From: Burkholderia cepacia ATCC 25416
GTDB lineage: Bacteria; Pseudomonadota; Gammaproteobacteria; Burkholderiales; Burkholderiaceae
Direction of reading: 5' to 3'
NCBI RefSeq assembly: GCF_001411495.1
Contig: NZ_CP012982.1
Coordinates: 1,550,001-1,614,000 of the forward strand
DNA length: 64,000 nt
Made by a program: the position numbers and the translations under genes. Under the pieces are notes generated by a model. It did not search any database and was not told the origin of the DNA. It saw only the letters and a program-made list of their open reading frames with translations. This document shows, one piece after another, positions 27,402 to 35,981 of this stretch. Positions within the stretch are counted from its first letter, which is position 1, and each line of letters begins with the position of its first letter.

Positions 27402-28166
27402 ATGACCGCATCCTCTTCCGCACCGCACGTGCGCGCCATCGTCACCGGACACACACGCGGCCTCGGCGCGTCGCTCGCCGAACAGCTGCTGCTGGAAGGC
27501 ATCGCCGTGCTGGGCGTGTCGCGCAGCCGTCATCCGACGCTCGCGTCGCAAGCCGGCGACCGATTCTCCGAAATCGAACTCGACCTGTCGGACACGCCGG
27601 CCGTCGCGACCTGGCTGGCCGGCGACACGCTGCGCCGCTTCGTCGACGGCGCGTCGATCGTGCTGCTGTTCAACAACGCGGGCATCGTCGATCCGATCGG
27701 CCCGCTCGCCGCGCAGGATCCGGCGATCGTCGCACGCGCGGTCGGCGTGAACGTCGCGGCGCCGCTGATGCTGTCGGCCGCGCTCGCGCAAGCGGCATCG
27801 GCCACGACCGAATGCCGGATCCTGCACGTGTCGAGCGGCGCGGCGCGCAACGCATACGCGGGCTGGAGCGTCTACTGCGCGACCAAGGCCGCGCTCGATC
27901 ACCATGCGCGCGCGGTCGCGCTCGACGCGAACCGCGCGTTGCGGGTCTGCAGCGTCGCGCCGGGCGTCGTCGACACGGGCATGCAGGCAACGATCCGCTC
28001 GACCAGCGAAGACAACTTCCCGATGCGCGAGAAATTCGACCAGTTGAAGTCGAGCGGCGCGCTCGCGACGCCCGAGGCAGCCGCGCGCCAGTTGATCGGC
28101 TATGCGCTGAGCGATGCGTTCGGCTCGGTACCGACCGCCGACGTGCGGGAACTGCCGAGCCACTGA
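27402..28166 (+). CDS. short-chain dehydrogenase/reductase (benzil/sepiapterin reductase-like)
   Basis: 254 aa. Rossmann fold with a cofactor motif TGHTRGLGAS (TGxxxGxG type), NNAG, catalytic Ser in HVSSGAARNAYAGWSVYCATKAAL and Tyr-x-x-x-Lys as YCATK, then PGVVDTGMQ. The Arg/Ser pattern after beta-2 (VSRSRHP) suggests NADPH. The overall sequence resembles YueD/benzil-reductase-type SDRs. Substrate unknown. It converges on the MOSC gene with only 13 nt between. Confidence 0.85.
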   Translation: MTASSSAPHVRAIVTGHTRGLGASLAEQLLLEGIAVLGVSRSRHPTLASQAGDRFSEIELDLSDTPAVATWLAGDTLRRFVDGASIVLLFNNAGIVDPIGPLAAQDPAIVARAVGVNVAAPLMLSAALAQAASATTECRILHVSSGAARNAYAGWSVYCATKAALDHHARAVALDANRALRVCSVAPGVVDTGMQATIRSTSEDNFPMREKFDQLKSSGALATPEAAARQLIGYALSDAFGSVPTADVRELPSH

Positions 28167-28179
28167 GCCACGCCGCACG

Positions 28180-28887
28180 TCAACGTCCTTCGAGCCGCTT
28201 CGTCCAGTCTTCGACTTGCCGCTCCGCCCGGCGCTTGTCGAGCATCCTGCGCCAGCCGGCCGGCAGTATCGGGACCTCGCACAGCGCCTCGAGCGCGGCC
28301 ATGTCGAGCGTGCGCCGGTACAGCACGTCGAGCACCGTCGACAACGTCCATTGCGGATAGGCGCGCCGCTGCAGCGCCAGCACGTCGCCCGGCGCCACCC
28401 AGCCCGCCTGCAGCACGCGGTAATACCAGCCGGTCCGGCCGCTTTGCTGCACGAGCGCGGCCATCCGCGGATGATCGAAGCGCGCGTTGAGCTTCCAGCA
28501 CGGCTGCCGCGACTGCGACACCTGAAGCACGGCGCCGCCCAGCGTGAACTCGTCGCCGAGACACACGTCGTGCTCGGTCACGCCGTGCGTCGACAGGTTC
28601 TCGCCGAACGCACCCGGTTGCGCGAGCACGTCGCGTGCGCCGATCTGCGCGGCCCACCATCCGTAGTGATCGTGCGCATAGTGGTGCACCGCCTTGTCGG
28701 GGCCGCCATGATGCCGCGCATCGGCCTGCTCGTCGCCGGCAAAACCGAGCGCGCCCAGCCACAAGCGCGATCCGACCGGCTGCTTGTCGATCGCGCTGGC
28801 GTGCGGCGTGCCGGCCAGCGGCCGGCTCGCGCCGATCCGCACCGCGCCGATAGGGGCCGAGATCGCCGGCCGTGCCGCGTCGCTCAT
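28180..28887 (-). CDS. MOSC-domain protein (YiiM-like)
   Basis: 235 aa. MOSC domain (about 30-170), with the conserved Cys in SQSRQPCWKLN that coordinates molybdenum cofactor in this family, HHGGPDKAVHHYAHDHY and GAFGENLSTHGVTE, followed by the C-terminal three-helix extension seen in E. coli YiiM (RTLDMAALEALCEVPILPAGWRR). YiiM reduces N-hydroxylated compounds; the same may hold here. Its ATG overlaps the stop of the DapA-family gene by 4 nt, so it is coupled to an unrelated-looking catabolic gene. Confidence 0.88.
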   Translation of the reverse strand: MSDAARPAISAPIGAVRIGASRPLAGTPHASAIDKQPVGSRLWLGALGFAGDEQADARHHGGPDKAVHHYAHDHYGWWAAQIGARDVLAQPGAFGENLSTHGVTEHDVCLGDEFTLGGAVLQVSQSRQPCWKLNARFDHPRMAALVQQSGRTGWYYRVLQAGWVAPGDVLALQRRAYPQWTLSTVLDVLYRRTLDMAALEALCEVPILPAGWRRMLDKRRAERQVEDWTKRLEGR

Positions 28888-29780
28888 GTCGTCACACCGT
28901 CAGGCAATGCCGCGAGCAGGCGTTCGAGTTCGCGCGTGCGCGCGTCGCCGAGCGGCATCAGCGGTTTCCTCGGTTCGCCGGCATCGAAGCCGCACAGGCG
29001 CAGCCCGGCCTTCACGGTCACCGGCAAGCCGCCGTTGACGATGAACTGCAGCAGCGGCAGCTGCGCCTGAAAGACCGTCCGGGCGCGCGCCAGGTCGCCC
29101 GCGCGCATCGCGTCGAACAGCGCCAGCGGCAACGCCGCATTCAGGTTCGGCGCGGCCGTGCACCATCCGGCCGCGCCGGCCGCGAGGGCGGCGAGCGCCA
29201 TCGGGTTGCTGCCGTTGTAGAACGGAATCGCGCCGTCGCTCAGTTGCGCGAGACGGTGCATCCGCCCGATGTCGCCCGTGCTCTCCTTCACCATCGTCAC
29301 GTTGTCGACGGTCCGGCAGATCGTCGCGATCAGGTCGGGCGACATGTCGACGCCGCTCGTCGCGGGGTTGTTGTACAGCATGATCGGGATGCCGATGGCG
29401 GCGCCGATCGCGCGATAGTGCGCGACGATCTCGTCGTGACCGAGCTTCCAGTACGACACCGGCAGCACCATCACCGCATCGGCGCCGGCCTGCTCGGCGA
29501 AGCGCGCGCGGCGCACCGCGCCCGCCGTGGTGAGATCGGAAATGCCGACGACGGTCGGCACCCGCCGTCGCACCGCGCGGATCGACGCGGTGGCGACCGC
29601 CTCCCATTCGGCATCGGACAGGTACGCGCTCTCGCCGGTACTGCCCAGCGGCGCGATCGCGTGGACGCCGTCGGCAATCAGGCGCTCGATCAGCGCGTCG
29701 AGCACCGTGAGGTCGACGCCGCCGTCGGCGGAGAACGGTGTAACCGGGTAGGCAATGATGCCTTTCAGCAGGATGGACAC
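28884..29780 (-). CDS. DapA-family (DHDPS/NAL) lyase or synthase
   Basis: 298 aa TIM-barrel aldolase of the dihydrodipicolinate synthase family. Active-site features: GSTGESAYL (usual GTTGE), Tyr in MLYNNPATSG and the Schiff-base Lys in TMVKESTGD. True DapA is housekeeping and usually linked to other genes; here it sits between a MOSC gene and a class II aldolase under a divergent XRE-cupin regulator, so a catabolic aldolase or dehydratase of this family is more likely than lysine biosynthesis. Substrate unknown. Confidence 0.85.
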   Translation of the reverse strand: MSILLKGIIAYPVTPFSADGGVDLTVLDALIERLIADGVHAIAPLGSTGESAYLSDAEWEAVATASIRAVRRRVPTVVGISDLTTAGAVRRARFAEQAGADAVMVLPVSYWKLGHDEIVAHYRAIGAAIGIPIMLYNNPATSGVDMSPDLIATICRTVDNVTMVKESTGDIGRMHRLAQLSDGAIPFYNGSNPMALAALAAGAAGWCTAAPNLNAALPLALFDAMRAGDLARARTVFQAQLPLLQFIVNGGLPVTVKAGLRLCGFDAGEPRKPLMPLGDARTRELERLLAALPDGVTT

Positions 29781-29829
29781 GATAGTAATCCTCAGTGATG
29801 GTCGGGCACGGCGGCGGCGAATCGCCCGC

Positions 29830-30612
29830 TCACGCGATGCAGTCCGGATGTGTGCGCAATGCCCTGCGCGCGTAGTAGTCGAAAGTCACCGCATCGCGCT
29901 TCGGCTTCGAAATCCAGTCGTGCGCTTCGCGCGCCAGCGCCGGCGGCACCGGCCTGATCTCGCCGGCCGCCATCGCGAGCAGTTGCAGCTTCGCGGCCCG
30001 CTCGATCAGCAGCGCGAGGATGCACGCTTCCTCGATCGTCTTGCCGACCACGAGCTGGCCGTGATGCGACAGCAGGATCGCGCGCTTGCTGCCGAGCGCC
30101 TTCGAGATGATCTCGCCCTCCTCGTTGCCGACCGGCACGCCGGGCCAGTCCTTCAGGAACGCGCAATCGTCGTACAGCGGGCAGGTATCCATGTGCGACA
30201 CGACGAGCGGCTGCTCGAGCATCGACAGCGCCGCGACATGCGCCGGATGCGTATGGATGATGCAGTTCACGTCCGGGCGCTCGCGATAGATCCATGTATG
30301 GAACCGGTTGGCCGGATTCGGGATGCCTTCGCCGTCGACGACGTCGAGATCCTCGTTCACGCGCAGCAGGTTCGCGGCCGAGATCTCGTCGAAACCGAGC
30401 CCGAGCCGCTGCGTGTAGTACGTGCCGGCGTCGCCCGCGCGGCAGGTGATCTGCCCGGCCAAGCCGGAATCGTGGCCGGCGTCGAACAGGATCCGGCACG
30501 TGAGCGCGAGCTTCTGCCGCGCGGACCAGCCGCTGTCGCCCACCTCGTTGTCGAGACGCCGCTCCGCCAGTGCGACCAGCGCCTCCTTCGTCAGATTCAG
30601 CGTTTCCGCCAT
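29830..30612 (-). CDS. class II aldolase/adducin family protein
   Basis: 260 aa. Zinc ligands are visible as HTHPAHVAAL (two His) and a later His in LLSHHGQLVVGKT, with an acidic residue in the AGQITCRAGDAG region near the start. Members cleave or decarboxylate small hydroxylated acids. It is first in a minus-strand set with the DapA-family and MOSC genes, and its promoter faces the XRE-cupin gene. A GGAGGT lies 8 nt before the ATG. Substrate not deducible. Confidence 0.85.
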   Translation of the reverse strand: MAETLNLTKEALVALAERRLDNEVGDSGWSARQKLALTCRILFDAGHDSGLAGQITCRAGDAGTYYTQRLGLGFDEISAANLLRVNEDLDVVDGEGIPNPANRFHTWIYRERPDVNCIIHTHPAHVAALSMLEQPLVVSHMDTCPLYDDCAFLKDWPGVPVGNEEGEIISKALGSKRAILLSHHGQLVVGKTIEEACILALLIERAAKLQLLAMAAGEIRPVPPALAREAHDWISKPKRDAVTFDYYARRALRTHPDCIA

Positions 30613-30671
30613 GTTCACCTCCTGAATGGGCCGGGTCGGTCGCGCCGTTCGCGCCGCTTTCCCGGGAATAC

Positions 30672-30715
30672 GTGACACACGATACACCACAGGAAACGTT
30701 GTGTCATGCGTTACA
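30672..30715. promoter_or_regulatory. candidate XRE-cupin operator between divergent genes
   Basis: Two direct repeats, GTGACACACGATACA (30672-30686) and GTGTCATGCGTTACA (30701-30715), agree at 11 of 15 positions and lie 29 bp apart. TGACACA (30673-30679) and TGTGTCA (30700-30706) also form an inverted pair. The site is in the 133-bp gap between the aldolase and the XRE-cupin gene, where an autoregulatory operator is expected. Confidence 0.5.
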
Positions 30716-30745
30716 ATCCGTTTTTCGAAGGACACCTGGCGCCCC

Positions 30746-31288
30746 ATGACGATTCGCCTGAAGCTGCTCAGAAAACAGAAGGGCTGGACGCTCGACGTGC
30801 TGGCCGACGAGACGGGCCTCACCAAGAGCTACCTGTCGAAAGTCGAGCGCGGCCTGAGCGTGCCGTCGATCGCGGTCGCGCTGAAGCTGTCGAAGGCACT
30901 GAATGTCGATGTCGAACAGTTGTTCTCGGAAAGCCGCAACCGCGAGCTGATCACGGTCACGCGCGCCGGCGAGCGCACGGCGATGGGCGCGGCGGCCGAC
31001 AGCCACGCGCACCGCTTCGAGAGCATCGCGGCCGGCGTCGCGCCGAAGAAGATGCTGCCGTTCGTCGTGCATCCGCCGCACGAATTCGTCGCATCGACGT
31101 TCCGCGAGCACGAAGGCGAGGAATTCCTGTTCGTGCACAAGGGGCGCGTCGAAATCGAATTCCCGAACGAGACGGTGCAACTCAAGACCGGTGATTCAGT
31201 CTATTTCAACGCACTCATCCCGCACCGCACGCGCAGCCTCGGCGCCGCGCAGGCGGAGATTCTGGTCATCGTCAGTCACGACGACTAG
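30746..31288 (+). CDS. XRE-family regulator with C-terminal cupin domain
   Basis: 180 aa. N-terminal helix-turn-helix (about 5-60: WTLDVLADETGLTKSYLSKVERG) and a C-terminal cupin_2 domain (about 105-175: EGEEFLFVHKGRVEIEFPNE, LKTGDSVYFNALIPHRTRS) that senses a small ligand. Such regulators commonly control adjacent catabolic genes; here it diverges from the aldolase/DapA-family set and precedes a HutC-type regulator by 30 nt. The ATG at 30746 is chosen over an upstream GTG because it begins at the HTH. Confidence 0.9.
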   Translation: MTIRLKLLRKQKGWTLDVLADETGLTKSYLSKVERGLSVPSIAVALKLSKALNVDVEQLFSESRNRELITVTRAGERTAMGAAADSHAHRFESIAAGVAPKKMLPFVVHPPHEFVASTFREHEGEEFLFVHKGRVEIEFPNETVQLKTGDSVYFNALIPHRTRSLGAAQAEILVIVSHDD

Positions 31289-31318
31289 CCTCGCCACCTC
31301 TTCGCGCAAGGATCCCCG

Positions 31319-32056
31319 ATGGTCACGAAGGCCACCGCACCGTTCCAGCAGATCAAGACGCTCGTTCGCCAGAACGTCGACTCGGGCGACTGGCGCCCCG
31401 GCGACCGCATTCCGTCCGAGCTCGATCTCGCCGCGCAGTTCGGCGTTGCACGCATGACGGTCAACCGCGCGCTGCGCGAGCTGACCGAGGAAGGCGTGCT
31501 GAAGCGTATCGCGGGCGTCGGCACGTTCGTCGCCGAGGCGAAGCCGCAGTCGAACCTGCTGATGATCGCGCACATCCGCGACGAAATCCGCGCGCGCGGG
31601 CACGAATACCGCTGCCGCGTGCTGAGCCAGTCGAGCGAGCCCGCGTCGTTCGACGTCGCGGCCGCGTTCGGCCTGCCGGTCAATACGCCGGTTTTTCACG
31701 TGGTGTGCGTGCACGAGGAAAACGGCCGCCCGATCCAGCTCGAGGATCGCTACGTGAACCCGGCCGCCGCGCCCGGTTTCATCGACCAGGATTTCCAGGT
31801 CGAGCCGCCGTCCGAGTACCTGTACAACAACGTGTCGCACTACGAACTGGAAATCGAGCACGTGGTCGATGCGTCGTTGCCGACCGGCGAACAGGCGCGG
31901 CTGCTCGACATGCGCGCCGACGAGCCGTGCCTCACGCTCACGCGCCGCACCTGGACGAACGGGCTGCCCGTCACGTTCGTGCATTTCCTGCATCCGGGCA
32001 ACCGCTACCGGCTCGGCTCGCGCTTCAAGCCGGGCGCCGGGCGCCACCCGACCTGA
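31319..32056 (+). CDS. GntR-family (HutC subfamily) repressor
   Basis: 245 aa. GntR winged helix (about 8-72: GDRIPSELDLAAQFGVARMTVNRALRELTEEGVL) and a UTRA ligand-binding domain (about 90-235). The end, LPVTFVHFLHPGNRYRLGSRF, is typical of HutC, the histidine-utilisation repressor that binds urocanate. No hut genes lie in the window, so either it controls hut genes elsewhere or it is a HutC paralogue for this cluster. Confidence 0.88.
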   Translation: MVTKATAPFQQIKTLVRQNVDSGDWRPGDRIPSELDLAAQFGVARMTVNRALRELTEEGVLKRIAGVGTFVAEAKPQSNLLMIAHIRDEIRARGHEYRCRVLSQSSEPASFDVAAAFGLPVNTPVFHVVCVHEENGRPIQLEDRYVNPAAAPGFIDQDFQVEPPSEYLYNNVSHYELEIEHVVDASLPTGEQARLLDMRADEPCLTLTRRTWTNGLPVTFVHFLHPGNRYRLGSRFKPGAGRHPT

Positions 32057-32089
32057 TCCTTCGTCACACACCGGCACGCACAAATGCGC

Positions 32090-32122
32090 GCGGCGGCCGT
32101 TTCGTCGAGAAACGGCCGCCGC
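32090..32122. terminator. bidirectional hairpin between convergent genes
   Basis: A perfect 14-bp stem (32090-32103 with 32109-32122) with loop GTCGA lies between the convergent hutC-like and phyH-like genes. T-tracts are poor on both sides, but the T/A run inside the top of the stem and the position make a shared terminator likely. Confidence 0.65.
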
Positions 32123-32146
32123 GTCCTTCACGCCCGCCCGCCGGCG

Positions 32147-32995
32147 TCAGAGCGCGCCGGCCTGCCCCGCGCCACGCGACCACACGACCGGAAACAGCGG
32201 ATGGTCGAGCGGCGCGCCGTCGGGCAGTTGCTCCGCGAGCCCGGGGAAATCGGGCGACGTCTTCCAGCGGCGCGGCGCGTGACGGATATCGTCGCCGACG
32301 AAGCGGATCGAGAACGCGCGCCGACGGTTCTGCGTACCGCCCGACGCGTGCAGCGTGAGCATCCGGAAGCACACCATGTCGCCGGGCTCGAGCGCCCAAT
32401 GGCGGATCGGGAAGGCCGCGCGGTCGCCTTCGATGTCGGGCAGGTCCGCGAGGCTGCCTTCCGGAAACCACTTCGCTTCCTTGTCCATGAACGTGCGCGG
32501 CATCAGCCACGGCCCGCGATGCGAGCCCGCGACGAACTCCAGCGTCGATTCGAGCGGCACCGGATCGACCGGAATCCACATGCTGACGTTGTCGTCGCCC
32601 TCGATGTTGTAGTACGGCTGGTCCTGATGCCACGGCGTGCGCTGCCGCGTGCCGGGCTCCTTCACGAGCAGGTGGTCGTGATGAAGCCGCACGTTCTCCG
32701 TGCCCATCAGCGCGGCGGCCACCGACGGCGCCGGCGAGCGCACGATGAAGTCGCGATACGCGTCGTTGTGCTGCCAGTTGCAGAAATCCTCGAAGAACCA
32801 GCCCGGATCGTCGGGCCGGCTCGCGACTTTCGCGCGCGGGCTCGGCTGCGCGAGATTCGCGTCGATGCCGGCGCGCAGCGCGGCGACTTCGTCGGGCGAG
32901 AAGATGCCCTTGATGCAGACCGCACCTTCCTCGCGGAACGCGGCGATCAGTTCGGGCGTCACGGCTTGCGCGACGCGATCCTCGATACTCGTCAT
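32147..32995 (-). CDS. phytanoyl-CoA dioxygenase (PhyH) family Fe(II)/2-oxoglutarate oxygenase
   Basis: 282 aa hydroxylase. The iron triad is complete: H123 and D125 in TPWHQDQPYYN, and H216 in LTLHASGGT, with the 2-oxoglutarate-binding Arg in RRRAFSIRF. The length and the WHQD pattern match bacterial PhyH proteins that hydroxylate small molecules such as ectoine or amino-acid derivatives. Directly upstream on the same strand (39 nt) is an amino-acid-type solute-binding protein, hinting that the substrate is an imported amino-acid-like compound. Substrate unknown. Confidence 0.87.
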   Translation of the reverse strand: MTSIEDRVAQAVTPELIAAFREEGAVCIKGIFSPDEVAALRAGIDANLAQPSPRAKVASRPDDPGWFFEDFCNWQHNDAYRDFIVRSPAPSVAAALMGTENVRLHHDHLLVKEPGTRQRTPWHQDQPYYNIEGDDNVSMWIPVDPVPLESTLEFVAGSHRGPWLMPRTFMDKEAKWFPEGSLADLPDIEGDRAAFPIRHWALEPGDMVCFRMLTLHASGGTQNRRRAFSIRFVGDDIRHAPRRWKTSPDFPGLAEQLPDGAPLDHPLFPVVWSRGAGQAGAL

Positions 32996-33034
32996 GGTGT
33001 GCCTGTCGATTGAATGAATTGCGGAGTCACCGAA

Positions 33035-33838
33035 TCACGGCGCCGAAGTCAGCTGCTGCTTCGCACCGTAGATGTCGAAGTCGAAATATTTCGCGGCGAT
33101 CTTCTGGTACGTACCGTTCGCACGGATCGCGACGATCGCGTCGTTCAGCCGCTTCTTCATCGCGTCGTCTCCCTTGCGCACGCCCATCGCGACGCCGTAG
33201 CCGGTGATCCGCACGTCGGTCACGTCGGGGCCCGCGAACGCATAGCCCTTGCCGCGCGGCGTCTTCAGGAACGAGTAGCCGGCCTGCGTCTTGTCCTGGA
33301 AGGTCGCGTCGAGGCGGCCGTTGACGAGATCCTGGTACACCTGGTCCTGGTTCTGGTACGAGACGATCGTCACGCCCCTGGTCGCCCATTCGGCCTTCGC
33401 GTACGCCTCCTGCGTCGTGCCCTGGTCGATCCCGACGCGCTTGCCCGCGAGCGACGCGGCGGTCGGCAGCAGCTTCGAGCCGACCGGCGCGACGAGCGCG
33501 CCCGGCGATGCATACAGCTTGTTCGAGAAGTCGATCTGCTTGAGCCGCTCGTCGGTGGCCGTCATCGCGGACATGATCACGTCGAACTTGCGTGCGCGCA
33601 GCGCCGGAATCATCCCGTCGAAGCCCTGCTCGACCCAGACGCACTTTGCACGCAGCTGCTCGCAGATCGCATTGCGCAGGTCGATGTCGAAGCCGGCGAG
33701 CGAGCCGTCGGGCTGCTTCGCCTCGAACGGCGGATACGTGGGGTCGATGCCCCAGCGGATCGTCGACGTGTCCTGCGCGAACGACACGAGCGGCGCGAAC
33801 GCCAGCGCGGTAACGAGAAGCCTTGCAGTGCGGTTCAT
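33035..33838 (-). CDS. ABC amino-acid solute-binding protein (HisJ/ArgT type)
   Basis: 267 aa. Signal peptide (about 1-21, ending VSFA), then the SBP_bac_3 fold: IRWGIDPTYPPFEAKQPDGS, GFDIDLRNAICEQL, DGMIPALRARKFDVIMSAM and GVAMGVRKGD. Two Cys (about residues 59 and 66) match the lysine/arginine/ornithine-binding subgroup. No permease or ATPase gene is beside it; it is paired with the PhyH gene instead. It may share a transporter encoded elsewhere or act in sensing. Confidence 0.9.
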   Translation of the reverse strand: MNRTARLLVTALAFAPLVSFAQDTSTIRWGIDPTYPPFEAKQPDGSLAGFDIDLRNAICEQLRAKCVWVEQGFDGMIPALRARKFDVIMSAMTATDERLKQIDFSNKLYASPGALVAPVGSKLLPTAASLAGKRVGIDQGTTQEAYAKAEWATRGVTIVSYQNQDQVYQDLVNGRLDATFQDKTQAGYSFLKTPRGKGYAFAGPDVTDVRITGYGVAMGVRKGDDAMKKRLNDAIVAIRANGTYQKIAAKYFDFDIYGAKQQLTSAP

Positions 33839-34157
33839 GGCGTGTCCTTGATGGTCTCGACGCGGCGCGCAAGCGCCGGCGTCCGGTGGGTGGCGTTGCG
33901 CCGGAACGCCCGGCGCGGTGCGCGAAAGACTGGGACTTCGATGGAACTGCGATGCAGTCTAGACCGCTCAAATTTCGAGCGCAAGCGGGGGGGAAGGCAG
34001 AATGCGCGGATTAAGGTCGGGAGACGGTGAGAGGCCGGAAATGACGTCCTAAACACACGCGCATAGCGGGGATTTACGAGATTTTCGGGTGTTTACCCTA
34101 CGAGACGCGCGCCCGCCACAGGGCGCGTTTTTTCGGATTTCCGTGAAATAACGATGT
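33839..34157. other. 319-bp intergenic region
   Basis: Upstream of the solute-binding gene and downstream of the ankyrin gene (both minus strand). No coding signal; the notable item is a plus-strand terminator-like hairpin at 34108-34133 with no plus-strand gene before it. Confidence 0.55.
34108..34133 (+). terminator. orphan rho-independent terminator (possible sRNA 3' end)
   Basis: CGCGCCC (34108-34114), a 6-nt loop, GGGCGCG (34121-34127), then six T. It is oriented to stop plus-strand transcription, yet the nearest plus-strand gene ends 2 kb upstream beyond another terminator and two opposing genes. A small RNA from about 33900-34133 or antisense control would explain it. Confidence 0.65.
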
Positions 34158-34817
34158 CTATACAGGCACCCGCTCGATCGCCGCATACCCGCGCCGCCGC
34201 GCATGCCGCAGCGGCGTCTCGCCGTTCGAATCCGCGAGATCGACGTTCGCGTGCCCGTCGACGAGCAGTTGCACGATCCGCACATAACGCTCGCTGCCGT
34301 CGCCGAGCATGATCGCCTCCAGCAGTGCGGTCCAGCCGAGCCGGTTCACGTGGTCGACGTTCACGCCCGCGTCGATCAGCGCGTGCACCGTCTCCACATG
34401 GCCGCGCTCCGCTGCCGGAATCAGCGCGGTGCCGCGATACCGGTTCGTGCTGCTCAGGTCGGCGCCGTGCGCGAGCGTCATCCGCAGGATGTCGAGATGG
34501 CCGCGCGCACCGGCGTACAGATACGGGCTGTCCTGGATCGCATCCTTCGCGTTGACGTCCGCACCCGCGTCGATCAGCACGCGCGCCGCCTCAACGTGAT
34601 TGCCGTGCGTCGCGAGCAGCAGCGCCGTGCGGCCCTGCCCGTCGCGCGAATCGATCGGCGCGCCGCGTTCGAGCAGCGTGCGCACTTCGCTCGCGTCGCC
34701 ACGGTCGGCCGCGCTGCGCAACCGGCCCTCGAGCGCGCCGCCGTCGGCGGCGGCCACGGCCGACGTGAGCGTGGTCAACGCAAACGAGCCGATGATCGCG
34801 ATCCGTTTGAAAAACAT
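34158..34817 (-). CDS. secreted ankyrin-repeat protein
   Basis: 219 aa. Signal peptide (about 1-23, ending AVAAA), then about five ankyrin repeats from residue 28 onward: GRLRSAADRGDASEVRTLLERGAPID, GRTALLLATHGNHVEAARVLIDAGADV, and so on to GETPLRHARRRGYAAIERV. Periplasmic ankyrin proteins of this size mediate protein contacts; partners are unknown. The start at 34817 follows a GGAGG on the minus strand. It diverges from the LysR gene with 185 bp between, a common arrangement for a regulator and its target. Confidence 0.85.
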   Translation of the reverse strand: MFFKRIAIIGSFALTTLTSAVAAADGGALEGRLRSAADRGDASEVRTLLERGAPIDSRDGQGRTALLLATHGNHVEAARVLIDAGADVNAKDAIQDSPYLYAGARGHLDILRMTLAHGADLSSTNRYRGTALIPAAERGHVETVHALIDAGVNVDHVNRLGWTALLEAIMLGDGSERYVRIVQLLVDGHANVDLADSNGETPLRHARRRGYAAIERVPV

Positions 34818-35002
34818 CCGGTGTCCTCCTTGCGTGCGGCGCACGCCGATGCCCGGTCGATGCGTTCCGTCAGGCGCCCCCGCGACGCCACCCGACGCCG
34901 CGCCGGGTCCGGCGAAACCGCGATTGCCCACGGCATCCGGCCATGTTAAAAGTCGTCGCACGCATTTGAAAACGAAATGTTCGAATCCACAGAAGTGCAG
35001 AA

Positions 35003-35863
35003 ATGAATAGACCCCTGTTCGACATCGACCTGCTGCGCGCGCTCGTGATGGTCGCCGACTGCGGCAGCTTCACGACGGCGTCCGCGCGCCTGCACTCGAC
35101 GCAGTCGACGGTCAGCCAGAAGGTGCGCCGGCTCGAGGAAATCGCCGGGCACCGCCTGCTCGACCGCGGCACGCGCGACGTGCGGCCGACCGACGCGGGT
35201 GTGACGGTGCTCAGTTATGCGCGGCGCATGCTCGCGTTGAACGACGAGATGCTGGAAGCGCTGTCGGGTGCGACGGTCGCGCTGACGATCCGGCTCGGCG
35301 TGCCCGACGATTTCGCGGCGGGCCGCACGACGCATGCGCTCGCCGCGTTCAAGCGCGAGCATCCGCAGGTGAAGCTCGAGGTGATGTGCGGGCTGAGCCG
35401 CGACATCAGCGCCGCATACGACCGCGGCGAACTCGACCTCGTACTGATCAAGCAGCGCCGCGACAGCCGCGAGGCCGTCGTGCGCTGGCCCGAGAAGCTG
35501 CGCTGGATCGACAGCGCCGCGCATCCGTCGATCGATCTCGACCCGGTGCCGATCGTCGTGTTTCCGCCGCGCGGGCTCTATCGCGACGACATGATCAAGG
35601 CGATCGAGGAGCGCGGCCGCCGCTGGCGGATCAGCTTCACGACGTCGAGCCTGAGCGGCATCCAGGCGGCCGTCGCCGACGGGCTCGGCATCAGCGTGCT
35701 GCCCGCGCGCGTGGTGACGGACGAGCACGTCGTGCTGACCGCGAAGCAGGGTTTCGCGCCGATCGAACACATGGACATCGCGATCCTGCATCGGCCGACG
35801 GCCGACCCGATGGTCAGCGAACTGACGAAGGCGCTCGCAGCCATGCTGGAGCACGAGGAGTAG
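35003..35863 (+). CDS. LysR-family transcriptional regulator
   Basis: 286 aa. N-terminal winged HTH (about 5-64: LRALVMVADCGSFTTASARLHSTQSTVSQKVRRLEE) and a LysR substrate-binding domain (about 90-285) with LPARVVTDEHVVL and an Asp/Glu-rich end. Likely targets are the divergent ankyrin gene or the following genes. The A/T-rich stretch 34940-34990 could hold its promoter; I see no clear T-N11-A operator that I would defend. Confidence 0.9.
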   Translation: MNRPLFDIDLLRALVMVADCGSFTTASARLHSTQSTVSQKVRRLEEIAGHRLLDRGTRDVRPTDAGVTVLSYARRMLALNDEMLEALSGATVALTIRLGVPDDFAAGRTTHALAAFKREHPQVKLEVMCGLSRDISAAYDRGELDLVLIKQRRDSREAVVRWPEKLRWIDSAAHPSIDLDPVPIVVFPPRGLYRDDMIKAIEERGRRWRISFTTSSLSGIQAAVADGLGISVLPARVVTDEHVVLTAKQGFAPIEHMDIAILHRPTADPMVSELTKALAAMLEHEE

Positions 35864-35981
35864 TAAGAAAGAAAACGCCGGATGCGGCAAGCGAGCAAGC
35901 GAACGACCGCCGCGACGCCGCCGGCACGGCCGATGCGACGCGATCGCGGGCGCGTCGGCACGGCCGCGCGCCCGATCCCCG

